64,000 bases of DNA from Pseudomonas sp. ACM7 (GTDB taxonomy: Bacteria > Pseudomonadota > Gammaproteobacteria > Pseudomonadales > Pseudomonadaceae): contig NZ_CP024866.1 in NCBI RefSeq assembly GCF_004136015.1, forward strand, positions 574,327-638,326, given 5' to 3'. A program made the translations under genes and the position numbers. Numbering within the stretch: position 1 is the first letter of the stretch; each line of letters starts with the position of its first letter. This document shows, piece by piece, positions 27,015 through 35,860 of the stretch. Under the pieces are notes generated by a model. The model did no database searches. It was not told where the DNA came from and was given only the letters and a program-made list of their open reading frames with translations.

Positions 27015-30000
27015 TTACGTCCAGTTGGCCGCCAGCACAGGCTGCAATACCTGTTGTTCGGCAGCACCGAAGGTCATGGTTGCAGGTGCCGCCGGCGCGA
27101 ACGACGCCATGGCCTGGACCAGGTGCTCGACATCACTGCCCAACAACCGATGGCGATCTCCAGTCATGATGTCGCGTGGACGTTCTGGGGTATCGGCATA
27201 CCAGTTATGCAGCGTGACCTCCTGCATGCTGCCAATGACCGAGATCTGCAGGTCCTGCCCTTCGTGCTGGAACCACAGACGATCGGGGCTGATGTCCTTA
27301 CCGAACACCAACTGCCCCATCCCCCCGTTGAACTCAAGGTCGTTGACCCCATGCCCGACTTCCACCGTCGGCATGTTGCCGCTCACCAGGACCTTGTTAT
27401 TGCCATCCCCCAGTTTCACCGCCGTGAAGGACCCGGTGTCGGTAATGGTGTTGTTGCCATGGCCGACCGTGAGTTTGCTGACGTCGCCTGCAATCACGTT
27501 GTTGCCATTACCCAGCGTGATCTCGGCCCGACTGCCCGTCACATTCACCTTATTGTCACCGTTGCCGGCAACCACCTTGGCACTGGACGCCTCCACGTTG
27601 ATGGTCTTGCTCTCGTCCCCCACGGTGACATTGGCGAAGAACCCTTTGACCGTCATGACGTTGGGGTCGGTGGCGACCGGCATAGGGTCCGCTGCCGAAG
27701 GTGTTGAACCGCCACGGATTCTGTCTCGAATTGACGCAAACGTGGTGTCTGCCGTTGCTGCGGCCCCGCCGAACGTGTCATCAAACTTCAGCCGAGGATC
27801 TTGCGCACCGATGACGTCAGGAACGGTGACCGGTCGACGAGTCGGGAGATCAAGGTCTCGATGAGCGATATCGATCGTCGGGATATTCGGGATGACAATC
27901 GGCCGTGGGCTCGGAATATCAATCGGCGTGCGCCCACCCACATCACGTCCGACCGGGCCGATGTCTGGCACTTTCGACGGTTCGAGGGAACCGACACCGC
28001 GCTCGGCGAGAATCTGTTCGATGGTTTTGCGTTCAGGGAGCGTCGTCCCCCCCCGATTCGCGTCGCGCTCAGCCAGGATCTGTTCAACGGTTTTGTGCTC
28101 CGGCACTTTCGGGTTCAGGTCGACACCCCGTTCTGCCAGGATCTGCTCGATCGTCTTGGTCTCCGGCACCTTGATGTCCGGAATCGTGACCGAAGGTCGT
28201 AGTACCGGGTCAGGAACGACGATGGTCGGATGCAGATCAATCGGCGGCAGCGGCCCGACTACCACAGGTTTGTCGATGCCAGGGCGATCGATAATCGGCG
28301 TCAATGTACCCGGCACGGTGACAGTTGGCGGCACGACCACTGGCGGCACCGGTCCGACGGGCTGCACCACAGCCGGGGCATGATCGGCGAAGAGGAAGTC
28401 CGAGGCACTGACCTGTGCCACATCCAATGCATCCAGATACAACAGCTTGGTGTTCGAAGCGCTGCGCGTCACGTACACACCATGAATCTGCGTCAGGCCA
28501 TTGAAGGTGGCGCGGTTCTGGTGTTCGACGGTCAACTGGCTGAAATCGGTGACGCCGGTCTGACGCAGATCGATCTTGTCGACGCCATGCCGGAACCCGC
28601 GCAAGGCGTTGCTGTAATCCTTGGCGCCGGGTTGAGCCGCCACCACAAACACATCCGAAGTTGCGCTGTCATGGCTGTAGATCGTGCCGTTCAGCGAGGC
28701 CACGGTTTTGCCCTGAGCGTCGCTGCTGTACATCACGCCTTTACCGCCACCGTTGAGCACCACGGTGCCCAGGCCTTCTTGCGGTTTGACCGCCGAAGCA
28801 TCGCTGTTGACGTAAGCCGTCGGCGCCACAAAGCTGTCCTGGAACTTGAAGTTCGCTGCGGTGATGCCAGCGAGTGCCTGATTTTTCAGGACGATGCTCT
28901 GGCCCTTGCCCAGGTCAACCTTGACGTCCGCGCCCTGCTGCGTCAGCTGCAGATCAGCGAATTTTTTCCCGGCAAACCCCACCAGATCGACGATTTCGCC
29001 ACGGGCAGCTTCGAAGTTGCTGATGGTATCGCTGCCCGCGTCACGGCGATGGACCACAAAGAAGTCCTTGCCCGCACCGCCCGTCAACGTGTTGTTGCCG
29101 CGCCCGCCGTCGAGCAAGGCATCGGCCTTGCCGGCCACCAGCGTGTCATTGCCATCGCCGGTGACAATGTTCTGAATGCCCGACGGATTTTTCACCGTCA
29201 ACGCCGCGCCGCCGATGCTGGCGACACCGGTCAGCAAATTGACCGAGGTATCCCCCGAAACGGCTGCCGCATTGAGGGTATTACGCCCGCCCGCCACGCC
29301 ATTGACCGCGTCATCCAGCACCGCACGGTTGGCCTGCCCGACCACCGATTTGAGGTATTCGTCGGTGTAGAAATAGGTGTCGTCCGGGGTGGTCTTGCTG
29401 CCGTACAAACGCAGCGACCAGGTGTTGAGTGTGACCGGTAGACCGGAAGCCGAATCGGTCACCTGCAACGTCCAGTTACCCGCCGAGCGCTCACCGAAAT
29501 CATGGGTCGACATGAAGGTGTACTTGAACGATCCGGACTGCATGCTGCCGACGTCGGTTGCACTGGCGCCCGGCATGCCGTCCGGGACCTTGCCCTGACG
29601 GTTGAGCAGGATGCTCTGCGTGCCATCGGGAGAAATCAGCTTGAGCGTCAGATCGCCAAGCCGCCCGACCTGGGCATCAAAGTCGATTTCGACGTGTTCA
29701 ACGTTCAGACCGGCATTCATCGCGATGGACGACGTCAGCGTCGCACCCGCCGCCAACGGTTTCCCGAGGGCGCCGCTGGAGGCGCTGTAGACGTACTCGT
29801 TGGCGCCGGTGCTTTGGGTCATCCAGGCTTCGGACAAGCGCACGGCAGCGCGTGCATCAACTTCACCAAAACCGTAGTCGTTGCTGGTGTGCATGCCGCC
29901 ACCGTTCCAGCCATGGGCGGCGTTATCGCTCCATTGGCTGGACGGGTCGTTGATCTTGCGTGCCGACAGCGCGAGGATTTGCTGCACATCGCGATAACCC

Positions 30001-33000
30001 AGGTTCGGGTTGGCTTCGAGCATCAGCGCGACGATACCGGAAACGATCGGCGCGGCAAAACTGGTGCCTTGCATGCTGGTGTAGTCGTTGCCGAAGGTGG
30101 AACCGCGTTCGGTTTCCAGCATGTGGCTGGTGGACACGACATTGCTGCCCGGCGCCGAGACCAGAAGGCTCGCGCCCGGGTTGGAGAACGGTGAAGAGCC
30201 GATCTGCAAGGTCGACAAATCGCCCTGTGCGTTGATCGCGCCGACTTCCACCGAAAAGCGATTGTTGTTGGTCAGCGAACCCTGGGCATTGCCGCCGGTT
30301 GCACGGCTGTTGCCGCCCGCTGCGACGATGATCGTACCCAGGCCACCGCGGCCGTTACTCGCCGCGTACTGCGCATTCATGCTCAGGGCCGTGGCGGTTG
30401 TGAACGTGCCGTCCTGAAAACTGCTGAGGGCGAAGTCATTGGTGAAACCCCAGCTGTTGTTGGCAATGTCAAAACTGACCATATGCCCCAACCCCGCCAA
30501 GTCATCGCCCTTACCGGCCAGGTAGTAACCGCCCAGCGTCGCGCCGTAGGCCACACCTACTCCGCCGATGCCATTCTTGGCCCCGACCATGACACCCGCC
30601 ACCATCGTCGCGTGGTTGGACACCAGACCCGGCAAGGTCCCGTTGGTCTGTTGAGTCTGCAGCCAGGCTTTGTCGACATTCGCGGCAAGGTCGGGGTGAG
30701 CGATATCAAAGATTTCCGGCGCGGTGGCGAACTGGCCACCCGGCTCGAACTGGCCAATGCGTACCCCCTTGCCGGTGTAGTCCTTCCAGACCGGCAGTAC
30801 GTTGGTATCGCTCAGGTACCACTCCTGGGCCGCCAGCGGATCGAGCGGCACTTCCGGCGTCAGCAACGTGACACCGGCCCGCATCGGTGCGGTCTGCCCG
30901 CTACTGAGGTCCACCACCGACGCCGAAAGATTGCCGAATGCATCGGCCACACCGTATTTGAAGCTGATCAGACCGGTGTAACGCGCATCCGGGGTAAACA
31001 ACACATCACCCTGGGCGGTGAGGCTGACCGTACCGCCGACCGCGTCACCCACGTTGGCAATATGCAGCGTGCCCTGGCTGTTGAGGCGCTGATCGTTGGC
31101 CAGCAGACTTTCGGCGCTGATCATATGCACCTGCGTGCGATCGAAGGCCTTGCCGGCCTTGTCGAGCGTGAGCACATCCGCCACTGGCATGGCGTTCGGG
31201 GTCAGCAGATCTACAGCCGAAATGTCCGAGAAGTTGAGCTTCTGGATATTGCTCAGCGTCACCGTACCGTCACGCCCGGCGACCTTGTCGGCCACTTCAT
31301 AACCGGTCGCGGTGCGAGTGATGCGGTAATCGCCATGGTTGCCATGCAGCGTGACCAGGTTGATCCCGCCGTCACCGTCGATGGTCGCGTTACCGTGACC
31401 GACTTCGATGATGTCGTTGCCGGCGCCGCCGTAGATTTTATCGGCGCCGCCACCGGCATGAATGATGCTGCCGGCTTCGGAGGCGTAAATGGTGTCGCCC
31501 TGCGGCCCGGCATAAATCACCGCTTTGCCGCTGCCGCCGATGATGGTGTTGTGGCCGGTGCCGCCGACCAGTACGTCGTTGCCCGCCCCGCCCACCAGGG
31601 TCGAATTGCCCGAACCGCCCTTGATGAAGGCGCTGCCGGTGCCGCCGCTCATGATCGTGTCGTTGCCGCCACCACCCTCGGCGATGGTCAGACCGGCGCG
31701 GGTCATGTTCAGCACCACGCCTTTGTCACCGACGATAATCGCCGTGTCATGGCCACCATTGCCGTGGATGTTCACCGGATTGTCCGAGGCACTGATGACA
31801 AACACGTCATCGCCCACGCCGCCGTTATAGGTGTTGCTGCCTGCGCCACCCACCAGCCAACCGCCGGCCGGCGCTGCGATCAAGGTGTCGTCGCCGCTGC
31901 CGCCATACAGATTGTTCACGCCCAGTTTTGCCGCATCCAGGGTTTCACCCGTGCTGCTCTGGCTGGCATAGGCGCTAGTGGTTCTGCTGTTGATGCCACT
32001 GGTGGTCGAAGTCACTCGCGTACCGGTGCCCTGACTGGTCAGGGTATTGCTGACCGGATCGCCAAGGAAATCCACCGCCAGCGCTTCCTGGCTTTTGCCA
32101 TTGATGGTGAACGAACCGGTGGCAAGCACCCGGTTGCCGTCACGCACTTCGGTTTGAGAAGACGCTGCCGCGCGCACGTTGATCTGGGTGATGCCCAGCT
32201 CGGCCAGCGTCTTGAGTTCACCGGCATCGACTTTCGCGTCATGCGTGCCGTCAACCCAGACCCGCAACTTGCTCCAGATCGGATCGCGTTGATCGATCAC
32301 GCCATCCTTGTTCGCGTCCTCGCTGGCCAACGCCGCGAAACCGTCCTTGAACTTGGTCTCGCCCGCAGCGCCGTTGACGCCAGCCTTGCCACCGTAATAC
32401 TCGGAGAACATCTGGCTGACGTCTTTGATCTGGCCACTGCCATCGTCGATCACCAGCATGCCGGTGCTGCGATCCGCCCAGCCGCTGCGCTTGACCGTAC
32501 CGCTGTGGTCGGTATCAAACAGCACACCGTCGCGGATGTCGGTCATGTGCACGCCATTGCCGGTCAGATCCAGCAACAGCGGGTCAACGTAAGTGTTGAA
32601 CGTCGACATCGCCGACAAACCGTTCAGGGTCACGGCACTGCGCAGACTGAAATCCGGTTTGGTGCTGTTTGGGGCTTGGTAGAAATTCGACAGGTAGGTG
32701 TTGGGCCGAGCGTTGGGATCAAGTTGCATTTCACCGGGACGAATACCACCCGAGGCTAGGCTGGCCATTTGGGTGGAGGTGAAATCGGTTTTGTTGAGCA
32801 TTCCGCCGAGGGCGAAGATGTTGTGCGTCGCCGAGTTTTGAATGAAGCCGTTGGCGACGTCTTGCTGGGTTTTGCTTTCGCCCTGGATATGTTGTTGGGG
32901 TACAGGACTGGCGGTTATGTCAATTTTTATTAAATCTTGTACCGCAGGTTCACTACCTGGGGGATGGATTTGACTTCCTTTAGAACTATTGAAAATGGCA

Positions 33001-33668
33001 TCGTATTGCGCAGTCAGGGATTGAACAGCTTCGTTGGCGGGCACGAAAACACAGTCTGCGGTGAACGCGACAGAATTGTCAAAAGCCTTAAATGCCGGAT
33101 CAAACAACCTCTTTTCATCAATCCACGCATTCAACTCTTTCACCGGGCCAAACTCTGAAGGCAGATAAGCCACCGTCATCAGTGCATGAGAGGCTCCGGC
33201 CATGACTGCGGCAAATTCGACCGACCCAGTTTTGTCCAAAAAATAATCCCCCACTTGCATGGAAGAATCACCTATTCGTGCATCAATTGCCGGCCCCCAC
33301 GTGGTTTGAATATAGCCTCCTATCTTCACACCTACAGCAAAAGAAAGCGCAAGTCGCCCCAGTGCAGGATTACTTGTTTTCAACGCGATCAGAGACGCAA
33401 TATCTGCGTAGTTATCCAACCCCGCAGTACCTTTTGAAAACTTATAAATTGCGGACGCGAGAACTAATGGAGCAGTAATCGAACTTGTAACAGTGCGCCC
33501 CGGAGTGTCCAAAAACGACGCCAACCCATTAGCAATAGTGCCGTAATCCCCTGCAACCTCCAGCGGATTGCTCTTTTCCTTTTTTGCATCGTCACGAATG
33601 CTTTTTACCGCAAAAGAGTTATCTATCAACTCCGCAATTCGCTCCAACTGACTGACTGACAACGTCAT
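27015..33668 (-). CDS. Giant RTX/subtilase type I-secreted protein, probable polymorphic toxin
   Basis: Protein of 2217 residues with GGAG before the ATG. Order: variable N-terminus (1-254) with hydrophobic stretches; conserved junction (255-388, shared with a cassette at 35.9-36.3 kb); calcium-loop region (FDTDHSGTV, DANKDGVIDQRD); RTX block (about 584-760, GGSGDDTL, GGAGNDVL); cadherin-like segment; S8 subtilase (about 945-1270; His in NHATMVAG, Ser in GTSFAAPIVSG); P domain (about 1280-1425); second RTX block (about 1500-1610); three KTIEQILAERG-type repeats (about 1836-1890); and a C-terminal beta-rich secretion region. The usual subtilase Asp appears as Glu (IGQFEPGG). Last gene of the secretion operon. 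I infer the N-terminus is the effector and the remainder the export body. Confidence 0.85.
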   Translation of the reverse strand: MTLSVSQLERIAELIDNSFAVKSIRDDAKKEKSNPLEVAGDYGTIANGLASFLDTPGRTVTSSITAPLVLASAIYKFSKGTAGLDNYADIASLIALKTSNPALGRLALSFAVGVKIGGYIQTTWGPAIDARIGDSSMQVGDYFLDKTGSVEFAAVMAGASHALMTVAYLPSEFGPVKELNAWIDEKRLFDPAFKAFDNSVAFTADCVFVPANEAVQSLTAQYDAIFNSSKGSQIHPPGSEPAVQDLIKIDITASPVPQQHIQGESKTQQDVANGFIQNSATHNIFALGGMLNKTDFTSTQMASLASGGIRPGEMQLDPNARPNTYLSNFYQAPNSTKPDFSLRSAVTLNGLSAMSTFNTYVDPLLLDLTGNGVHMTDIRDGVLFDTDHSGTVKRSGWADRSTGMLVIDDGSGQIKDVSQMFSEYYGGKAGVNGAAGETKFKDGFAALASEDANKDGVIDQRDPIWSKLRVWVDGTHDAKVDAGELKTLAELGITQINVRAAASSQTEVRDGNRVLATGSFTINGKSQEALAVDFLGDPVSNTLTSQGTGTRVTSTTSGINSRTTSAYASQSSTGETLDAAKLGVNNLYGGSGDDTLIAAPAGGWLVGGAGSNTYNGGVGDDVFVISASDNPVNIHGNGGHDTAIIVGDKGVVLNMTRAGLTIAEGGGGNDTIMSGGTGSAFIKGGSGNSTLVGGAGNDVLVGGTGHNTIIGGSGKAVIYAGPQGDTIYASEAGSIIHAGGGADKIYGGAGNDIIEVGHGNATIDGDGGINLVTLHGNHGDYRITRTATGYEVADKVAGRDGTVTLSNIQKLNFSDISAVDLLTPNAMPVADVLTLDKAGKAFDRTQVHMISAESLLANDQRLNSQGTLHIANVGDAVGGTVSLTAQGDVLFTPDARYTGLISFKYGVADAFGNLSASVVDLSSGQTAPMRAGVTLLTPEVPLDPLAAQEWYLSDTNVLPVWKDYTGKGVRIGQFEPGGQFATAPEIFDIAHPDLAANVDKAWLQTQQTNGTLPGLVSNHATMVAGVMVGAKNGIGGVGVAYGATLGGYYLAGKGDDLAGLGHMVSFDIANNSWGFTNDFALSSFQDGTFTTATALSMNAQYAASNGRGGLGTIIVAAGGNSRATGGNAQGSLTNNNRFSVEVGAINAQGDLSTLQIGSSPFSNPGASLLVSAPGSNVVSTSHMLETERGSTFGNDYTSMQGTSFAAPIVSGIVALMLEANPNLGYRDVQQILALSARKINDPSSQWSDNAAHGWNGGGMHTSNDYGFGEVDARAAVRLSEAWMTQSTGANEYVYSASSGALGKPLAAGATLTSSIAMNAGLNVEHVEIDFDAQVGRLGDLTLKLISPDGTQSILLNRQGKVPDGMPGASATDVGSMQSGSFKYTFMSTHDFGERSAGNWTLQVTDSASGLPVTLNTWSLRLYGSKTTPDDTYFYTDEYLKSVVGQANRAVLDDAVNGVAGGRNTLNAAAVSGDTSVNLLTGVASIGGAALTVKNPSGIQNIVTGDGNDTLVAGKADALLDGGRGNNTLTGGAGKDFFVVHRRDAGSDTISNFEAARGEIVDLVGFAGKKFADLQLTQQGADVKVDLGKGQSIVLKNQALAGITAANFKFQDSFVAPTAYVNSDASAVKPQEGLGTVVLNGGGKGVMYSSDAQGKTVASLNGTIYSHDSATSDVFVVAAQPGAKDYSNALRGFRHGVDKIDLRQTGVTDFSQLTVEHQNRATFNGLTQIHGVYVTRSASNTKLLYLDALDVAQVSASDFLFADHAPAVVQPVGPVPPVVVPPTVTVPGTLTPIIDRPGIDKPVVVGPLPPIDLHPTIVVPDPVLRPSVTIPDIKVPETKTIEQILAERGVDLNPKVPEHKTVEQILAERDANRGGTTLPERKTIEQILAERGVGSLEPSKVPDIGPVGRDVGGRTPIDIPSPRPIVIPNIPTIDIAHRDLDLPTRRPVTVPDVIGAQDPRLKFDDTFGGAAATADTTFASIRDRIRGGSTPSAADPMPVATDPNVMTVKGFFANVTVGDESKTINVEASSAKVVAGNGDNKVNVTGSRAEITLGNGNNVIAGDVSKLTVGHGNNTITDTGSFTAVKLGDGNNKVLVSGNMPTVEVGHGVNDLEFNGGMGQLVFGKDISPDRLWFQHEGQDLQISVIGSMQEVTLHNWYADTPERPRDIMTGDRHRLLGSDVEHLVQAMASFAPAAPATMTFGAAEQQVLQPVLAANWT

Positions 33669-33677
33669 TACTACTCC

Positions 33678-33983
33678 TTATTTACTCATCACAGAAAGAT
33701 ATCGCACCACACATCCCGTAAAAAACCCGAATAACGAAAAATTCGCCAAAACAAACATTCGAGAAAAGTATACGAGAAACCTACTCTTTCTTTCCGAAAG
33801 AAAAAGCCCTATAAAAATATTCAAACAGATTAGAACCTTTACATCAGGATATATATTTATGAAATAGCCATCAGAAACACAAAAAACAAACTTCATCACT
33901 AGAAATATAGCCACACCAAAAGCTATAGCGCAGATAAAATATCTACTATAGAACGTCCGCTGCTCCAAACTTAGCAACTCCAT
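33678..33983 (-). CDS. Small three- to four-helix membrane protein, probable immunity protein
   Basis: Protein of 101 residues from the ATG at 33983 (MELLSLEQRTFY), which has GAGGG five bases upstream; a longer frame to 34046 runs into a hairpin repeat. Hydrophobic segments FICAIAFGVAIFLVMKFVF, VLICLNIFIGLFL and MFVLANFSLFGFFTG suggest three or four membrane helices. It ends 9 bases before the giant gene. Pore-forming colicins have immunity proteins of this type, and the giant's N-terminus has long hydrophobic stretches. No family recognised; the role is inferred from position. Confidence 0.6.
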   Translation of the reverse strand: MELLSLEQRTFYSRYFICAIAFGVAIFLVMKFVFCVSDGYFINIYPDVKVLICLNIFIGLFLSERKSRFLVYFSRMFVLANFSLFGFFTGCVVRYLSVMSK

Positions 33984-34020
33984 ACAACCCTCATCAACTG
34001 ACAGTTTTATTTTATAGCAC

Positions 34021-34072
34021 GGGACAGATTTATTTTCTGAAGACAACTATTCCAAAAATAAACCTATCCCCC
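34021..34072. repeat. GGGACAGATTTATTTT hairpin, copy H1
   Basis: Arms gggacagatttatttt and aaaataaacctatccc are inverted around ctgaagacaactattcc. It directly follows the immunity-like gene at 34094. This is the first of five related hairpins in the array. Confidence 0.8.
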
Positions 34073-34093
34073 TCTTTATTATATTTACGGTAT

Positions 34094-34717
34094 TCATTTA
34101 CCCTCATCCGCTCCATACATAATTCGCTTAAGAAAGCTCAACGCAAAGCTATCCATTTTCTTTAAATCATTACCAATACCTTGATATTGATAAGAAACCC
34201 TTGAATCATCAAATAGCCGCTTAGCTATAAAATTGCTGCTCATTTCACTAACAGCCACCTCCACTCCATCATCACCTGTAAACCTGAACGTAACGCCGCT
34301 ACCAATCTCATAAACCTTCATTCCATTGGTCGTTCCAATCGCACCACGCCCTTCAAAAATCGCCATAGTGTCATAGGGGGGGGGGTTTGAAACATGGAAC
34401 ATTCTAAATGTTATTATTGAATCCCCTACTTGAGAGCCAACTAATTTCATACTGGGATATTCAACAGACATAGTGAGAACCCCCCCACCATCATAAACAA
34501 CCAACCGACAATCTTCAGGAACCATATGAAAGCGAAATACTCCCCCTGACTTCTTGCCATCTGAAAACTCACAACCCGAAAAATCATCGCCATCCGACAT
34601 TGAATAAATCCTCATGTATGGATTATCTTTCGGCTCAGGAATCAGGAAAAACAGAAACAGCAAAACAGCTATCCCCACGCCTAACCAATATAAAAACCGC
34701 TTTGCTAATTTATTCAT
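34094..34717 (-). CDS. Membrane-anchored immunity-like protein (module 6)
   Basis: Protein of 207 residues with a short cytosolic start, one membrane helix (about 8-26, FLYWLGVGIAVLLFLFFLI) and a periplasmic domain of about 180 residues. It is paralogous to the genes at 37070-37687 and 35016-35627, sharing the anchor, PKDNPYM, DFSGCEFSDGK, PEDCRLVVYDGG, VEYPSMKLV and SYQYQG...LKKMDSFALSFLKR. GGGAG precedes the ATG. Its toxin partner appears deleted, as hairpin H1 follows the stop by about 20 bases. AT-rich. Periplasmic placement fits neutralising a toxin acting there; inference only. Confidence 0.6.
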   Translation of the reverse strand: MNKLAKRFLYWLGVGIAVLLFLFFLIPEPKDNPYMRIYSMSDGDDFSGCEFSDGKKSGGVFRFHMVPEDCRLVVYDGGGVLTMSVEYPSMKLVGSQVGDSIITFRMFHVSNPPPYDTMAIFEGRGAIGTTNGMKVYEIGSGVTFRFTGDDGVEVAVSEMSSNFIAKRLFDDSRVSYQYQGIGNDLKKMDSFALSFLKRIMYGADEGK

Positions 34718-34838
34718 TGCTCTCCCTTAATCAACAAATAATTAACGCCCCCAAAGAGACCGGCGAACAAATTACTTACTTAACGATAACCAGCAAACAT
34801 AACCAGCACATCCCTAGGTGCACTAAAAGGGGACCACT

Positions 34839-34902
34839 AAAAGGGGACAAATTTATTTTCTGAAGCCAGAACCATACTGAAAAATAAATCTGTCCCCTTT
34901 TT
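34839..34902. repeat. GGGGACAG hairpin, copy H2
   Basis: Arms aaaaggggacaaatttatttt and aaaataaatctgtccccttt are inverted. A partial extra copy of the arm edge (tagccccctttttccta) lies beside it. It cuts off the toxin-start remnant read leftwards from 35007. Confidence 0.85.
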
Positions 34903-34914
34903 CCTAGCCCCCTT

Positions 34915-35007
34915 TTTCCTATAGTCATATGCTGCTGGATAGTCCTTCTTATCCGACAGCCGTTGCAATTCTTTTAACTGATCATCATTAAACACTACCA
35001 ATGCCAC
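34915..35007 (-). pseudogene. Toxin N-terminal remnant c (about 29 codons)
   Basis: A short frame from GTG at 35007, eight bases after the preceding immunity-like gene, reads VALVVFNDDQLKELQRLSDK then KDYPAAYDY and runs into hairpin H2. It aligns with the start of the cassette at 37070 (QLARLKVLQDKNDYQGIYGYM). It is therefore the first codons of another toxin whose remainder has been lost at the hairpin. Confidence 0.55.
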
Positions 35008-35015
35008 CCATCTTA

Positions 35016-35627
35016 TTATTCAACCACTCTCTTACGTAAAACATCAAGAGCGAAGTCATCCATCGCCCTGATATCTGTAAGCTCCTTTGGGTACTGATAA
35101 AAAACCAACAACCCCGATTTGTACAACCTACTTGCCCGAATCGTCTCTATGTAGTCCGAAGCATATACAGGAACCCCATCTTTCCCAGCGAACTTCCTTT
35201 CTTCAGAACCGCTAAACTCATAGACTTCAATTCCGTCCCTAACTGAAATTGGTTTTTTTCCTGCCAAATGCCTATCTGCATCAAACTCGTCCATGGAAAC
35301 GCGCTCCATATAAAACAAAACAGGAAATTCTTTCTCACCACCAGCACGGACAACTTTTAAGCTTGGATAGTCGATGTAAAACCGAACACCAGCCCCTCCC
35401 TGATAAATTATAAACCTGCACTCTTCGGGAGTAATATCAAACCGAAACCTCACTCCTGATCGCTCTTCGCTTGAGAACTCACAACCTAAAAAGTCACTAC
35501 CATTCAACGAAGAATAAATCTTCATGTATGGATTATCTCTCGGCTTTGGAATCAAGAAAAACAGGAATAACGAAAAAGCCATTCCAGCGCCTAGCCAATA
35601 CAAAAACTTCCTCATCAGGCTGCTCAT
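35016..35627 (-). CDS. Membrane-anchored immunity-like protein (module 5)
   Basis: Protein of 203 residues, a more distant paralog of the 205- and 207-residue genes nearby. It has a membrane helix at about 7-26 (LYWLGAGMAFSLFLFFLIP), then PRDNPYMKIY, DFLGCEF, TPEECRFIIYQGG, IDYPSLKVV and a C-terminal YQYPKELTDIRAMDDFALDVL. The leader TTAATGAAGGATGAGTTATG is nearly identical to that of the 37687 gene, showing duplication. It is followed by toxin remnant c, so it probably protected against that lost toxin. Confidence 0.6.
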   Translation of the reverse strand: MSSLMRKFLYWLGAGMAFSLFLFFLIPKPRDNPYMKIYSSLNGSDFLGCEFSSEERSGVRFRFDITPEECRFIIYQGGAGVRFYIDYPSLKVVRAGGEKEFPVLFYMERVSMDEFDADRHLAGKKPISVRDGIEVYEFSGSEERKFAGKDGVPVYASDYIETIRASRLYKSGLLVFYQYPKELTDIRAMDDFALDVLRKRVVE

Positions 35628-35664
35628 AACTCATCCTTCATTAAACTCATAATAAAAAAAACAT

Positions 35665-35723
35665 AAAAGCGGCAGATTCATTTTCTAAACCCACAGCCGA
35701 CCTAAAAATAAATCCGTCCTCTT
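35665..35723. repeat. GGGGACAG hairpin, degenerate copy H3
   Basis: Arms aaaagcggcagattcatttt and aaaaataaatccgtcctcttt are imperfectly inverted. It lies between the immunity C-terminal remnant and the next immunity-like gene. Confidence 0.6.
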
Positions 35724-35743
35724 TCCCACTCACCCATAAACCC

Positions 35744-35860
35744 TTAATCAACTAACACTTGCTTAAAAAAGTGTATAACAAACCTATTCATCGACCTTAT
35801 GTCTTCATGCTTACGCGCATACTGATAAGACACCCGTAAATCTTTCAAAGAAACATCAAA
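35744..35860 (-). pseudogene. C-terminal fragment of a fourth immunity paralog
   Basis: Thirty-eight codons ending at a stop at 35744 read FDVSLKDLRVSYQYARKHED then IRSMNRFVIHFFKQVLVD. This matches the end of the 205-residue paralog (GDLRVSYQYESADDDLKKMD). The 5' part is missing exactly where hairpin H4 begins, so the gene was cut by the event that produced the hairpin junction. Confidence 0.6.

Noticed and set aside
30483..32759. Open frame of 758 codons on the plus strand
   Set aside because: It is antisense to the RTX-coding part of the giant gene, whose GC-rich third positions and repeats leave the opposite strand open. Its protein has no family features.
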